DNA of 64,000 nt from Siphonodentalium dalli (GCA_032622095.1 CP136068.1:9155314-9219313); one strand, 5' to 3'. Counted from the first letter of the stretch, positions 48,229 to 60,615 are shown. Numbers and translations: made by a program. Notes: generated by a model from the letters alone, not told the origin.

Positions 48229-48497
48229 ATCAATCAAGCCTTGAAATAATGTGTCTGTCATTTGCAGAATGAGGTCCCCAGAGGGTGAATTTAGTGATGC
48301 TACCCCGCATAGTGGGCTAGCATCACCAAATTCACCCTCTGGGGACCTCATTCTGCTTACACCTCAGCAGAATGAGGTCCACAGAGGGTGAATTTGGTTA
48401 TGCTAGCCCGCTATGCGGGGTAGCATCACTAAATTCACCCTCTGGGGACCTCATTATGCAAATGACAGACACACTATTTCAAGGCTTGAGATCAATC
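48229..48497. mobile_element. Foldback MITE (GAATGAGGTCCCCAGAGG family)
   Basis: Both outer arms carry CAAGCCTTGAAATA and TGTCTGTCATTTGCA followed by GAATGAGGTCCCCAGAGGGT and GAATTTAGTGATGCTA in mirror orientation; the middle repeats the same GAATGAGG/CCTCATTC pair inverted, giving nested hairpins. Shorter relatives occur at 53755-53870, 54075-54190 and 58075-58190. Confidence 0.9.
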
Positions 48498-48618
48498 ACA
48501 TAATAGATTATACGGTTTATACAGACATCATCTCACTCACTTCAAAATATAATTGTTTGACAAGCTATAGTGCTAATAACAACATGGGAGTCTATCTCAA
48601 ATCTATATTGAACTTTAA

Positions 48619-49076
48619 CCCTTTACCCAACAAAACGGCCAAAAACGCCCAAATAAAGCTTCAACAGCCTAAAATATCTTCGGTCATTCTCAATAACACC
48701 ATGCAAATATGGATATCATTAGAACCGGTTCATTGACCACATTGTGATGGTTACAGTTATGCCCTGTGCCAATGCATTCTCTTATATATGCGAGTCGACC
48801 ATAGGTCGCCTCGCATATATAAGAGAATGCATTGGCCTAAAAACATTCTTTTTTTAACACTTTTTATCATTTTTTCTTACATTCTTTAACAATTTTATAA
48901 TTTTTTCTTACATTTTTTAACAATATTTATAATATTTTTCTACATTCTTTGACAATTTTTATCATTTTTAATATGTGTTAAGCCAATGCATTCTCTTATA
49001 TATGCGAGGCGACCTATAGTCGACTCGCATATGTAAGAGAATGCATTGGCACAGGGCCGTTCTGTTGGGTAAAGGG
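48619..49076. mobile_element. piggyBac-type MITE with internal hairpins
   Basis: TIRs CCCTTTACCCAACA.A.CGGCC / GGCCGTTCTGTTGGGTAAAGGG are flanked by TTAA at 48615-48618 and 49077-49080. Inside are two hairpins made of GCCAATGCATTCTCTTATAT and its complement. Confidence 0.8.
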
Positions 49077-49439
49077 TTAATGACATCCCATTGGCCTCAG
49101 TTGTTATTTGTTTATGAAAAATGTCAGATTATATTTGTGTAATAACCTGTGTAAGGCATGCTTATTGTCAATACTGTTGAATACAGTGCAGTACAGCACA
49201 GTATAAGTGTTACATAACAGGGGTGTTTTGTTTTTAAAAACTGTTTGATTTTTTGGAATTGTTAGATTGAGTAAGGAGTTAAATCTAAATTAAATTAAAA
49301 AAAAAATTAAATTATTTAAAAAACATATTTTTATTTAATTTTTTTATGTTTTTTATTAATTTTTTGCTAAATTGAACACAAAGAGTTCAATCTAAAAACG
49401 GATTTTTTTTATTATTATTATTATAAATGTTTAAAGAGT

Positions 49440-49820
49440 TATGTCCCTGGCTCTGCCCATATTTGAACCAGTGACCCCATTTGAACAAATTTATATCCCA
49501 GTCACAAATCATACCAAATATTAGCTGAATCGCCTGATGGTTCTTGAGAATTCATTTTAAGAATTATTATCGTGGGAAGAGTTATGGTCCTGGCTTCATA
49601 GCTATTTGACCGAGTGACCTCATTTGAAGAAATCTGAATTTGAGTCACCTAGGGAGCATCCACACCAAATATGAATCTCATGGTTTCGGAGAAGATGTTA
49701 CAAGAATTGTTGATTGATGGATGGACGGACACAAGGTATGGCAGACAAAGGACCGGATGGACGGATGACGGTGATGACTATAGCTCTACCGGAGACTTCA
49801 TCTCAGGTGAGCTAAAAAAC
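49440..49820. repeat. Retroposon-like dispersed fragment
   Basis: Starts near TATGTCCCTGGCTCTGCCC, carries a direct re-occurrence of the first half (GAAGAGTTATGGTCCTGGC, ATTTGA.C.AGTGACC.CATTTGAA), and ends in a GGATGGACGGA array and ATCTCAGGTGAGCTAAAAAAC. Such GACGGA...CAGGTGAGCTAAAAA ends are familiar from molluscan interspersed repeats; family not assigned. Confidence 0.4.
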
Positions 49821-49914
49821 AACTAAATAAAATAAAATTTTAAGCCTACCTACCAACCCTATTCTTTCTGACAAGTAATCTGAAACCAGATGTTTAATTT
49901 ATTTGGCCATAAAG

Positions 49915-50240
49915 GGGTACTGTACACTAAATACGGCCATTTATGGGACAATCTCCTTTATACACTACAGAATATATGCAACAAATGAATCAATTTGAGC
50001 CATTGATTAGTGCAAAAATAATCTCATCTGCTTAATGAAAGATGCAAACAACATGGTAATTATAATGAAAATGAATTTATGACTCATTATAATTATCATG
50101 TTGTTTGAATCTTTCATAGAGCACATGAGTGTATTTTGCACTAATCCATGGCTCAAATTCATTCATTTGTTCCATATATTCTGTTGAGTATAAAAGGAGA
50201 TGATCGCATAATTGGCCGGATTTAGTGTACATTACCCCTT
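49915..50240. repeat. Foldback element (about 150-bp arms)
   Basis: Ends GGGGTACTGTACACTAAA / TTTAGTGTACATTACCCC. Interior blocks AATGAATC.A.TTTGAGCCAT and CATGGTAATTATAATGA recur in reverse complement. Confidence 0.85.
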
Positions 50241-51121
50241 TAAGTGATTTAAAGTTATATAATTTCAAATTAACGCTCCTAAATTACTATTTCTATGGCT
50301 TCGGGGGTGAAACATATTTGTTTCAAGTCGAGGAACCCACCCCACCAAAGCTCAATGTTAACAGATATCTATTTTTGAAATCTGTTATTTTTCACCGCCT
50401 GGAATATTTGGCGGCTTGGCAAACATTCCACGTGCCAACCGACATATTCTCGATACCAGATTGTGTTGAACAAAATGTTGTCAAATATCTGACACAAAAA
50501 AGCCACTAGATTTTAGAGTTATCCATCTTCATCTGCAATTGGGGCCGAGACCGTGTTCTTGACGACTGTTTACTGGGCCACTTAAAATTATTGGTGGTGA
50601 AAAATAATAGATTTCAAACATAAATATCTGACCATTCTGAGCTTTGATGGGTGGGTTCCTCAACTCGAATCAAATATTTGTTACCCCCCCCCCCCCCCCC
50701 CCCACCCCAGGCCAAGGAAATAGTAATTTGCGAGCGTTAATTTGGATAATGCATCTTTAAATAGTTTTGTGAAGGTCTCACACCTGTGATTTGGCACCGC
50801 ATTGTTATTTTTATCTTGGGAATTGCCTAGTTTGAGCCATAATCATAACTGATGATATGGGGACCATCAAATCGGATTGAGTACCTTTAAAAAGTCACCC
50901 TGAATACTTAAGAAAAGTATGTTTCGCGAAGTAATAGTATATGGATTGTATCATTAAAAATATCTTTTGCATTCTAAAAACCGTACTTGCACTCAAAATA
51001 ACTAAAATAATGTTATAATTTTGACAAAAATCTGCTCGCACCACCGCAGATTTAAAAGCAGATGCTAGTCTAAAACATTGACCTTTGCCGATGGGTTGGG
51101 TATAATTTATATAAGTGAGAT

Positions 51122-51302
51122 TACTGAGTCGCGGCCATATTGGATTAATCCAGCCCCCATTCCGTGGTTTAATTGCTACAGATCAGTTCTGGAGGTGTAT
51201 TCCATATATGGAACTTTTGAATATTCATGATTCCATATATGGAGCATTTGAATATTCATGAATGGGGCTGGATTAATACAATATGGCCGTGACTCAGTGA
51301 CA
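51122..51302. repeat. Foldback with TCCATATATGGA core
   Basis: ACTGAGTCGCGGCCATATTG and GGATTAATCCAGCCCC on the left are mirrored by GGGGCTGGATTAATACAATA and TGGCCGTGACTCAGT on the right. The core has two TCCATATATGGA palindromes. Confidence 0.85.
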
Positions 51303-51344
51303 GGGCTTATTGCCAGAACACAGCACAATTTTTCATATAAATTA

Positions 51345-51555
51345 CAGTAATGCCATAATTAATCGACTGCTTAACCACAGCAGAATTATGGGTAACTTTT
51401 CAGGATTTAGTCGGAAATATGGCTTGTTGCCATTCATCGGAAAGCTCTCCCCGAGAGCTTTCCGATGAATGGCAACAAGCCATATTTCCGACTAAATCCT
51501 GAAAAGTTACCCATAATTCTGCAGTGGTTAAGCAGTCGATTAATTAGGGCATTGG
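51345..51555. mobile_element. Tc1/mariner-like hairpin MITE, copy a
   Basis: TIR-only hairpin: CAGTAATGCC.TAATTAATCG, ACCACAGCAGAATTATGGGT, TTTAGTCGGAAATATGGCTT, GCCATTCATCGGAAAGCTCT, then the reverse complement. TA at the left edge and CAGT-type ends suggest a Tc1/mariner-derived element. The right tip is eroded. Confidence 0.85.
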
Positions 51556-52294
51556 GATGATTGGTGGACTGTTTATTTACATTTTTGTGTTTTACAAAAT
51601 GGCACAACCGATGGTGTTAAAGGTACTCAATCCAATTTGTTGGTCCCCATATGATCAGATTCCAACAACAACATTTTCCACTGTCAACTATAATATGAAA
51701 TTGCCCGAAAATTTACATGGCCTTATTATCAACAGAAAGCCTCTTGACTTTGGAGTTATCAATCTGCATCCGCATCTTCATCATTGGCTCGTCCACTGCT
51801 TCCATGACCACAAATAATTCTCCATGGTGAAAAATAATAGAAATCAAAAATCAATATCTAATAACTCTGAGCTTTGATAGGTGGGTTCCTCGACTCGAAT
51901 CAAATATGTTTTATCCCAGAATCCAAATAAAAGTGTAATTGAGGGGTGCTTAATCAGATTATGCATCGTTAAATATTTAGTGATGCATTCCTCAAATGGG
52001 TGTAGTGGCTGAGTAGTAAAATATCAGTCTGAAGTATTGAAACAAGCACATAATATGTCTTTAAAACACAAATAAAAAATAAAATTTACCCATCCATTCC
52101 ACTGTAGTGAAAACAATTATTGGATGAAAATATATCAATTGTTTCTGACATTGTGACCTTATATACATGCACATACAACATATTAAAACAATCTTATCCA
52201 TGAAAGTAGAGAATATAATTGCACCATAGTTAATAGATAGGTACAGACATGCCAATTTCACACTTAAAATTCGGACTTTTGCTGATATGAACTA

Positions 52295-52455
52295 CATGTA
52301 ATGCTCTAAGTAATCGACTCCTTTAACCACAGCAGAATTATGGGTAACTTTTAAGGATTTAGTCGGAAATATGGCTTGTTGCCATTCATCGGAAAGCTCT
52401 CGATGAGAGCTTTCCGATGAATGGCAACAAGCCATATTTCTGTACATTACTGTAC
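52295..52455. mobile_element. Hairpin MITE, copy b (partial right arm)
   Basis: Left arm complete from GTAATGCTCTAAGTAATCGA. The right arm is truncated after GCCATATTTC and joins ACATTACTGTA directly. Confidence 0.8.
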
Positions 52456-52749
52456 ATGTAAGCTGATTCAAGGGAAAACCTGTTTTGTTGATCTGCGGAA
52501 AGCAGCAATTTAGCAACCTTTTCTGATTAATAATTCATTAGTTACAACATACAATATGTTTATAGATGGACAGACATTTACGACAATGGTATTTTAACTG
52601 CAATATCCTATGGTTGATCTATTTTCGACATCTGTGCAGAATATCACTTTATGACCATTCACACAGTGATTCGTGAGGAAATATGTCGCTTTCAGTCGTA
52701 AGTCCGGATTTTTTTACCCTGTGCCAATGCATTTACCCTGTGCCAATGC

Positions 52750-53040
52750 ATAGGTCGCCTCGCATATATAAGAGAATGCATTGGCCTAACAATTTTTTAC
52801 AATTTTAATAATTTTTTCTTCTATTCTTTAACAATTTTATAATTTCACCCATATAGAGCCCCAGACAAACATGAGCAGACGACACTCTTCTATATGCTTC
52901 TATATATGTGTGGGGCTCCCTGCAGGGTAATGGATGTTTTTTATTTTATGTCCTAAAAATTGTTAGAAACATTTATTTAAAAAAAATGATAAAAAATTGT
53001 TAGGCCAATGCATTCTCTTATATATGCGAGGCGACCTATG
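52750..53040. mobile_element. Foldback of the GCCAATGCATTCTC family with a nested insert
   Basis: TAGGTCGCCTCGCATATATA and its complement form the ends. The AT-rich middle is interrupted at about 52850-52925 by a small element with inverted AGAGCCCC / GGGGCTC ends. Confidence 0.75.
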
Positions 53041-53332
53041 GCTTTCACACCAAGCATATCACTATAACGACAAGACCGAAGTGTGAAATTGTCAAATCTA
53101 AACCCGCCTGTTATCACACAGATTTGTAGAGGCACAGAATACTTGCAATAAACAACATTTATATGGTCAAAAACAAGTACAAATGATCATAATTGACAGC
53201 GCTCTTTAATTATTTATCGCTTTTGGGAAATGGAGGCATGGATGCTTTTTATCAGAGACAATTACTGGAACTTTTGCTAGCCTCACAAAAATTCAAAATG
53301 AGTTTAAAATTCTTTTTTTTTTCAAGTTGCTA

Positions 53333-53447
53333 CAGTAATGCCCTAATTAATCGACTCCATAACCACAGCAGAATTATGGGTAACTTTTCAGGATTTAGTC
53401 GGAAATATGGCTTGTTGGGTAAGGAGTCGATTATTTAGGGCATTACT
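53333..53447. mobile_element. Hairpin MITE, copy c (internal deletion)
   Basis: Keeps both CAGTAATG / CATTACTA tips, but most of the right arm is deleted after GGCTTGTTG. Confidence 0.8.
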
Positions 53448-53586
53448 ATACATGTATTCAACTAGAGCACTCTTGAGGAATCCAGATTTGCTCATGTCAA
53501 TCATTGGTTCCTCGAACTGATTCCAGTCACATTTATCCAAGAAAATAAGAGTTTGTGAAAAGTGTTGTGTGGCTATGAAGCCTATA

Positions 53587-53697
53587 GTAATGCCCTAAGT
53601 AATCGACCCCTTAACAAGCCATATTTCTGACTAAATCCTGAAAAGTTACCCATAATTCTGCTGTCGTTAAGGGGTCGATTACTTAGGGCATTACTGT
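53587..53697. mobile_element. Hairpin MITE, copy d (left arm deleted)
   Basis: AGTAATGCCCTAAGTAATCG followed almost at once by the right arm (CAAGCCATATTTCTGACTAA), ending GGGCATTACTG. Confidence 0.8.
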
Positions 53698-54074
53698 ATA
53701 AGTCTTGGTAATTGACTCATAACATAGTTCTTAAGCAAGTCTGGATATAGTGTGTCTAACATTTGCAGAATGAGGTCCCCAGAGGGTGAATTTAGCAATG
53801 GTGTCACACACAGTGGGTTAGCATCACCGAATTCACCCTCTGAGTAATCGTTCTGCTTAGAGCTCATCTTCTGGAAAGAATCTATAGTCTCAAATTAACA
53901 TTGATTTTAGTTACTTATTTCCCCTTCTGTTCAGTTTCTATATCCCCTATATTTGCAGAAGATAAAAGCCACAATTCGAACTGATGCAGTCCTTGAGACT
54001 AATGTGTGAACATCACCCAACTTCAACTGGAGAACTTCAATCTGATCCTAGGTCTCCCACAGCAGTTGAGGTCT

Positions 54075-54190
54075 AAGCAGAATGAGGTTCCCAGAGGGTG
54101 AATTTGGTGATGCTAGCCCACTATACGGGATAGTGTCACTAAATTCACCTTCTGGGGACCTGACATTCTGCAAATGTCAGACACACTCCA
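54075..54190. mobile_element. GAATGAGGTCCCCAGAGG-family foldback, short copy
   Basis: GCAGAATGAGGTTCCCAGAG then GGTGATGCTAGCCC and the mirrored right arm ending CATTCTGCAAATGTCAGACA. Diverged partial copies lie at 53755-53870 and 58075-58190. Confidence 0.8.
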
Positions 54191-54259
54191 TGTATTTCCA
54201 GACTTGTTCTTGATATTCAGTTTTTTTCTTAGAATGCGCTTTGTTCAACGTACAATGTA

Positions 54260-54472
54260 CAGTAATGCTCTAATTAATCGACCTCTTAACCAAAGCAGAA
54301 TTATGGGTAACTTTTCAGGATTTAGTCGGAAATATGGCTTGTTGCCATTCATCGGAAAGCTCTCCCCGAGAGCTTTCCGATGAATGGCAACAAGCCATAT
54401 TTCCGACTAAATCCTGAAAAGTTACCCATAATTCTGCTTTGGTTAAGAGGTCGATTAATTAGAGCATTACTG
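54260..54472. mobile_element. Hairpin MITE, copy e (most complete)
   Basis: Full-length, about 213 bp, almost perfect palindrome with CAGTAATGCTC / GAGCATTACTG ends inside TA...TA and a CTCTCCCCGAGAG centre. Confidence 0.9.
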
Positions 54473-54991
54473 TATGTTCAAAGTACTGGTGTTGGGTTAT
54501 AGCCTTATTCATGAAAACCAATCTGTCAATCTAACTTCTCTTCTCCAATAAATTAGCTGGAGTTCCTGTAGATGATATCATGAATCTCTCATCCCGCTAC
54601 ACTCGCATTGATCATATTCCACCATTTTAAAACCTGGGAATTTTGAAGTCCTGTTGTAGAACTTTATAACATTGAAATAAATAACAGAGATAATTATTTT
54701 CATAGTTAATATCTGTTCTCTTAGAGCTCTTTCCATCAATGTATCACATTATTATAATCAATAAATTTGAAAGATGATCAAGGAAATATGGGTTGATACA
54801 AAAATTGGACTTGGCACTGAAAGGGTTAATAAAGTATTTCACGTGTGAAAGTTCCAGTTTGAGGTTTCATCATCTAGGCAACAGTTGTGCGCCAATTTTG
54901 TTCTGCATCGCTTACAATCATGAAATATCTCACAGATTATTAATAAATTTTTATCGAAATACCGGCTCACAATAGTCAATACCTTATTTAA

Positions 54992-55272
54992 CCCTTTCCA
55001 TTCTAAATACTCATTGATGGGTAGTTCCCTAAATGGAAATGTTTAGATAATAAGTTCAACAAACGACATATTGTCATTTGTTGAACTACATGTACATGTA
55101 CATTAATTATCTGAACATTTCCAACAAATGAATATGAATCAATCCATCTATATTATCTTTTCATCTGTCCATCTTCTGCTAGATTAACTGAGCACCCCGC
55201 CAAACGAATAGTGGACCATTCCAATGTATACTTTAATAACTGAATGGGAGAATCCATTTAGTATAGAAAGGG
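54992..55272. mobile_element. piggyBac-type MITE, third family
   Basis: CCCTTTCCATTCTAAATACT / AGTATAGAAAGGG ends flanked by TTAA at 54988-54991 and 55273-55276. The interior has a further hairpin (AACAAACGACATATTGTCATTTGTT). A lone right end of the 556-973 family lies just upstream at about 54797-54825. Confidence 0.75.
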
Positions 55273-55807
55273 TTAAAGGCACGGGCGGCGTTCGTTGCAG
55301 AAATATTTATATTTGTTCAAAACGCCATCAACAGAAGGAACACCAAAATATATACAGTTCCGCTTATATGCCAAACATACTCAGCGCGTAAATAGTATAT
55401 TGTCATAAAGACGTACGCTGGTGTACTTAAACAAGAGACTGCTCGTGTTACAGAACTTGTGCAGCGCAATTCTATTGGTTAATCACGCAAACATGACATA
55501 AACGCTCTTTATTATTTCCATATCAGGAAAACAGTAACAAATAATGCTCTTTATGTTTACCATATCCGGATCTAAACAAAAGTCAGGAAAAGTAACTTTT
55601 TTTTTGCTTTTGTTTACATAACAAAGGGGGAAAAGTTGACAGTAACATATTGTTTATACCATATATCTGATTAGCATAAGAACAAAGTCTGTCTATATCT
55701 TACTATTCCTTCTGTTTATGGCGGTTTTTGACGGAGATGAATATTTCAAGAACATACCCACCTCCAAGGCCTCCCGTGTCTTTAAGAAACAGGTATCCAC
55801 TAAGATA

Positions 55808-55926
55808 CAGTAATGCCCAAAATAATCGACTCCTTAACCAGAGTAAAATTATGGGTAACTGTTCAGGATTTAGTCGGAAATATGCCTTGTTGCCATTCAT
55901 CGGAAAGGCAACAAGCCACATTACTG
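55808..55926. mobile_element. Hairpin MITE, copy f (right arm deleted)
   Basis: Left arm to GGAAAGGCAACAAGCCACAT, then only the final TTACTGTA. Confidence 0.75.
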
Positions 55927-56127
55927 TACAAGAGTAGTGATAATGAACAAGGGAGCGGTCATCACAAATGTATATCTTGTACAATAGAGTTGTCTTCCTT
56001 TATGTGCACATCATCAGATGATACACCTCCTCTATTAATAGAATACTCATCAGTGTTGCCTTTTATTTTGATTATGATTTGTTATCCAAGAAAGTTTATA
56101 GACAATACTGCTAATTAACTCAAATTA

Positions 56128-56945
56128 TAGTAATGCCCTAAATAATCAAATCCTTAACCACAGAAGAATTATGGGTAACTTTTCAGGATTTAGTCAGAAA
56201 TATGGCTTGTTGCCATTCATCGGAAAGCTCTCAGTGAGACGATAACCTTCAACTATATATAGTTTGCCCAAATTATCATATCTGACATACACGTTAACAT
56301 GTTGGCATAGAACTTAACTAATGGGAAAGGAGTGATATACATTATAACTGTAAGATGTGCGACGTATACATCATACATAAATGGGGAGGGTTACTATGCA
56401 TCATAACTATGGATGGAAATGTGGTAATATACGTCATAAACATATATTTGGGAATTTGCAAACAATATCCATACATCTAGTCTACGATGACCTTTAACTA
56501 TATTTATCGGGACCTACATGTGTATATTCTCATCCAATGCACACTACGATGACCTTTAACTATATTTATCGGGAACTACAGGTATATATTATAATCCAAT
56601 GCATGCTACGATGACCTTTATCTATATTTGTGTAACTATGGGTGTGTAACTTCTCTGTATACTCAATATATACATGTATATGCCTTATACTATTATCGCA
56701 TAATTAAAACTTCACATAACCGATGAATAATCAACCGTTCTACTGTCCTAACTGTTTTTGTTGACTTTTAGATAGCCGTGGGTTCACGCCTTCCGGTTAC
56801 CAGTCGATGCATCACGCGGGTTTTTATCTGCCTGCTCGGTGTGTCGGTGTGGTGCTTGCGGACCTTGCCAATAAGTTATCATTCCTGACATCCCCTTTGG
56901 CATAATTGCCATAAACCATAAAACAATTATTTAGGGCATTACTGT
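56128..56945. mobile_element. Hairpin MITE, copy g, split by about 690 bp
   Basis: Left arm 56128-56238 and a right tip at about 56922-56945 (CAATTATTTAGGGCATTACT) are separated by unrelated sequence that contains the 56484-56640 tandem array. Either a nested insertion or two partial copies. Confidence 0.6.
56484..56640. repeat. About 63-bp tandem repeat, three copies
   Basis: Unit begins ACGATGACCTTTAACTATAT, followed by TT(T/A)ATCGGGA(C/A)CTACA and ATCCAATGCA; three diverged copies. A lone ATGACCTTTAACTATA-like stretch also occurs near 56243. Confidence 0.85.
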
Positions 56946-57105
56946 ACTTTTTATTATTTCAATGTTATAAGCTCCCCATAAGAACATCAAAAAGTTCCCG
57001 TGTTTTGAACTGGTAGAATATAAAATATAATATACACACGTAACCAGAGTAGAGATTCATGACATGATCTAGAGTTCCTGCCATGTTATTGTCATGTCTC
57101 CCTAT

Positions 57106-59227
57106 TCACAAAGTCTCTAATTGTTCTTCAAACGTTTCAAGTTGACTTTTGAAACCAGAATTTGGACATATAGACGGTCTTTTAGATTTCACGAAAGTAT
57201 ATGCATCGTCCAGGTTCATATTTTCTGTCTTCATCAGGTAGCTTATCACAATGGTCGCAGATCTAGACACGCCCATATTGCAGTGAACGAGGCAACAGCC
57301 ACCTCCCTCCTTCGCTTCATTGATAAAAGCAAATGAAGCGTCGAAATGTTGAAGAATGTGTGACGAAGCAAGATCTCTGATGTCAATCGATTTATACTTG
57401 AAGTCCTTGGTGAAGATATTTTCACAGTAGTTTGCTAAATTGATGATATGTGTTACTTTGTGTTTCCGTAGAAGATCAAAGTCGTATGCAACGTCCTGTG
57501 AACCTGAAAATGAATAAAGTGCAAGTATGAATATTAGGGGTGCAGCGATCAATTGTGATACAGATGTCCTAGGTGAGACGAGGTTGGTGGGGGTTCGAAC
57601 CCTGACATGGGCTTGATTTGAGTTGAGGTGACATGTCAATGTGCCATTCTGATCATACATGGTCATTTCAATAATAAATGAGAATTCCTTCACGCTCACT
57701 GAAGCAAGCACATTTGAAGCAATGAACACTCATACTGAGCCTGTGTCTCCATAATTTGATATAAATGTACATGTACAGTAATGACCTAATTAATCGAATA
57801 TATGGCTTGTCGCCATTCATCGGAAAGCTCTCGCCGAGAGCTTTCCGATGAATGGCAACAAGCCATATTTCTGACTAAATCCTGAAAAGTTACCCATAAT
57901 TCTGCTGTGGTTAAAGGAGTCGATTAATTAGGGCATTACTGTATATATTATATATAATAATCTTAGGCATGAAAGTGTATGCTATTAGAAATGAGAACTG
58001 GAATTATCATTATACAAGGCCACCAAATGTCGTACAATAAGTATTGTATTGTAGCAGGTGAGTAACAGGCCTAAATGGAATGAGGTACCCAGAGGGTCAA
58101 TTTGGCGATGCTAGCCTGCTGTGTGGGATAGCATCACAATATTTACCCTCTAGGGACCTCATTCTGCTAATGACAGACACACTATTTGCAGGCTTGGTTC
58201 CAGAGACATAAATCTCATAAGATTTCATTGGCAGTTCATTGGCGTTCTTTGTTGGTGAATACCTGATATGGAATTAATAAAGAGCGTTTATGCCATGTGT
58301 GTGTGATTAGCCAGTAGCATTGTGCTGTCTTCTGTAACACAATCAGGATCTTGCTTAGGTAAAATATAGTAGGTCTTTATGATAACATGCTGTTTACGCG
58401 ATGGTCATGGTATATATGAACGGAACTGTATGCGTTTTACTGTTTTTCTGTTTACGGTGTTTGGAACAAATATGAATATTTTCGACAATTAAGGCCGCAC
58501 GTGCCTTTAAAGAATGTTAAAGAAAAAAATAATAAAATTGTTAAAGAATGTAAGAAAAAATTATAAAATTGTTAAAGAATATAAGAAAAAATATTATAAA
58601 AATTGTTATAGCATGTAAGAAAAAATTATAAAAAAATTATAAAAATTGTTAAAGAACGTAAAAAAAAATTATAAAATTGTTAAAGAATGTAACAAAAATT
58701 TATAAAAAAATTATAAAGTATTGTTAGGCCAATGTATTCTCTTATATATGTGAGGCGACCTATGGTCGACTCACATACATAAGAGAATGCATTCTCACAG
58801 GGTCTTTAATGCTGCACCAGCACAGCTCCCTATCGGAGACTCACATACATAAGAGAATGCATTCTCACAGGGTCTTTAATGCTGCACCAGCACAGGTCCC
58901 TATCGGAGACTCACATACATAACAGAATGCATTCTCACAGGGTCTTTAATGCTGCACCAGCAAAGCTCCCGTCATGAACCTCATAGAAACTGAAAGTTTA
59001 TATCATACCAAGAATGAGCCAAGGGCGTATTTCTCCGACTTGGAGATCTTTCCTCATATCAGCCACAAATCCATATCCAGGGTCAACCACCTCTTTTATG
59101 ATCCTCCTGTCGCTGTGGGCATCTTTGCTCTCTACATACTTCTTACCATCCATCGTCTCAATCTGTGTCTCGGTAGCCTTCAGTTGGCTCTTGTCAAATT
59201 TCTGCACACTTGAAAATAAATCTGCAG
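57106..59227 (-). CDS. Dual-specificity phosphatase, DUSP19-like
   Basis: Two exons are visible: 59227-59009 and 57503-57106, with donor G|GTATGA, acceptor TTTCAG|GTTC and a 1.5-kb intron filled with MITEs. The join is in frame and gives the hallmark IRPWLILG plus SQDVAYDFDLL of DUSP19-type enzymes, followed by THIINLANYCEN, the general-acid Asp in DIRDLASS, the active-site P-loop HCNMGVSRSA (C nucleophile, R at the expected place), and NSGFKSQLETFEEQL at the C-terminus. The enzyme would dephosphorylate Tyr/Ser/Thr; mammalian DUSP19 acts on the JNK pathway. The first visible exon has its own acceptor (CCGTTTCAG before 59227) and no in-frame ATG before it, so a short 5' exon with the start codon is missing from this description. 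An AATAAA on the minus strand lies about 150 bp after the stop. Confidence 0.92.
57776..57941. mobile_element. Hairpin MITE, copy h, in the DUSP19 intron
   Basis: CAGTAATGACCTAATTAATC start, left arm shortened, right arm complete to GGGCATTACTG. It lies in the intron on the sense-neutral hairpin. Confidence 0.85.
58500..58970. repeat. AT-rich array plus 70-bp tandem repeat
   Basis: 58510-58720 is an array of TTAAAGAATGTAAGAAAAAA with ATTATAAAATTG units (about seven). 58730-58800 is a GCATTCTCTTATAT hairpin. From 58768 a 70-bp unit starting GACTCACATACATAAGAGAA and ending CTCCCTATCGGA is repeated three times (58768, 58838, 58908). All lie within the DUSP19 intron. Confidence 0.9.
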
Positions 59228-59259
59228 CTGAAACGGTCAATTATGAAAGTTATGAATAA

Positions 59260-60110
59260 ATCTGTTCAGTCACTTTTTTTATTAAGCAATGGCAGATGCG
59301 TATTTGTCGTGACCTAAAGATGTCTTATTATCACACATTTGTTCCAATTTGGGTGACACAACGTGTGATGGAATTTCGGAGTATTGGAGGTTCGTGGTAC
59401 AGAGTTTTGGACCTTCAGGCAATCGAACCCAAGAAGATTAAGCCGGAAAAATCTTAGTACAGGAAACTCTGGGATATAAAATTTCAAATTCCAAATTCCA
59501 GACATTATATGTCTAAAGCAAGTCTGACGAATTTCACAGAGATCTACATGTATATACGCGCGGACTGATGTTTTAGAGACAATTTAAGCACCATTTTTCT
59601 GACAACGTTGTATAAGTATTTAACACTACTGATCGATCCGCTATAAGTATATATACATAATAAATACCGTTATATGTGTTTTTGTGTTGATTTTTAACAT
59701 TAAAAATTGTTGGCAGCTATTTGCGGTCTGGATCGTACATACGCAATCCTATAATATTCCACTTGAATTATCCCAACGAATATCAGTAGCTTTGTTTGGT
59801 TTGTAATGTATAATTATATCAACACGATTAAACATCGATACTTAGCCATTTTTCTTCTGACATTTATAACCGTTTCAAAATTTATTTTGTGACTTCTTGG
59901 TTAACCGGAAATTCACAGAGAATTGCAATCGTTTTAGTCCTGTCTAAGTTTCGTTTCCAATTATAGTCTATAGAACTCAGTAAAATATAGTTCACATGAC
60001 CACGAACTGGATCACGCCACAATTATTTACTCCATATCCATGCCCGTGCCGTAGCTATTGAATAGATATTCATGCATGGCATGATCAAGACCACGAACAG
60101 ACCTTTGTCG
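59260..60110. other. Region upstream of DUSP19, no feature recognised
   Basis: Should contain the first DUSP19 exon and promoter, but I could not identify either. A frame at 59314-59505 (minus) has no homology I know. Confidence 0.4.
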
Positions 60111-60129
60111 GAAAAAGTTTGGCTATCGA

Positions 60130-60615
60130 GTATATGCCGACGTCGACAGCATGCATGCACCGATGTCGGGTGGCTAACTGGGATATCTCTATTTTGCTGA
60201 GGCCCAGTCGAAAGGGTGGTTATGGGAATATCGTTTAGTCCTGAATTTTCGTTTTTTCAGCTTCGTCGGCGAATGACATGAAGTCGATTTGCAATTTTTG
60301 GATACCGGTACTGACTATTTGGCGACATCCTATATAGCAAACGGCCACACCGACAGAAATTAGGCCGATCGATGTCGGCGTATGCCTTCGTGCCGACCAC
60401 AACGTGCCGACTGTGGTCGGCTGCCAACCATTTGCCAACGTCGCTTGCCGACGTCATTGCCGATGGCCATGCCGACGTCGGCAAATGACATCAAACCGAC
60501 AGTGGTCGGCATGACGTCGGCTGCCAATGTCGGACCGACTTCATAGCCGATGGCCACGCCAACAGCCAACGTCGCTGCCGACGTTGGGCCGACGTCTGGT
60601 GGCTATCTGGGATAG
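60130..60615. repeat. GCCGACGT-rich degenerate repeat element
   Basis: Dense GCCGACGT / ACGTCGGC and GTGGTCGGC words, CpG-rich in an AT-rich setting. GTCGGGTGGCTAACTGGGAT near 60165 and GTCTGGTGGCTATCTGGGAT near 60594 are direct terminal copies, so the array looks like the body of a repeat unit. Both strands give R/A-rich open frames that are artefacts. Confidence 0.75.

Noticed and set aside
57585-57603. GGGTTCGAACCC-type B box in the DUSP19 intron
   Set aside because: No matching A box or 3' tail; insufficient for a SINE or tRNA call.
58768-58970. Possible CRISPR-like regular repeat
   Set aside because: Contiguous 70-bp tandem units with no spacers, in a eukaryotic intron.
60235-60569. 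Three overlapping minus-strand frames of 67-75 codons
   Set aside because: Artefacts of the GCCGACGT repeat; composition identical in all frames.
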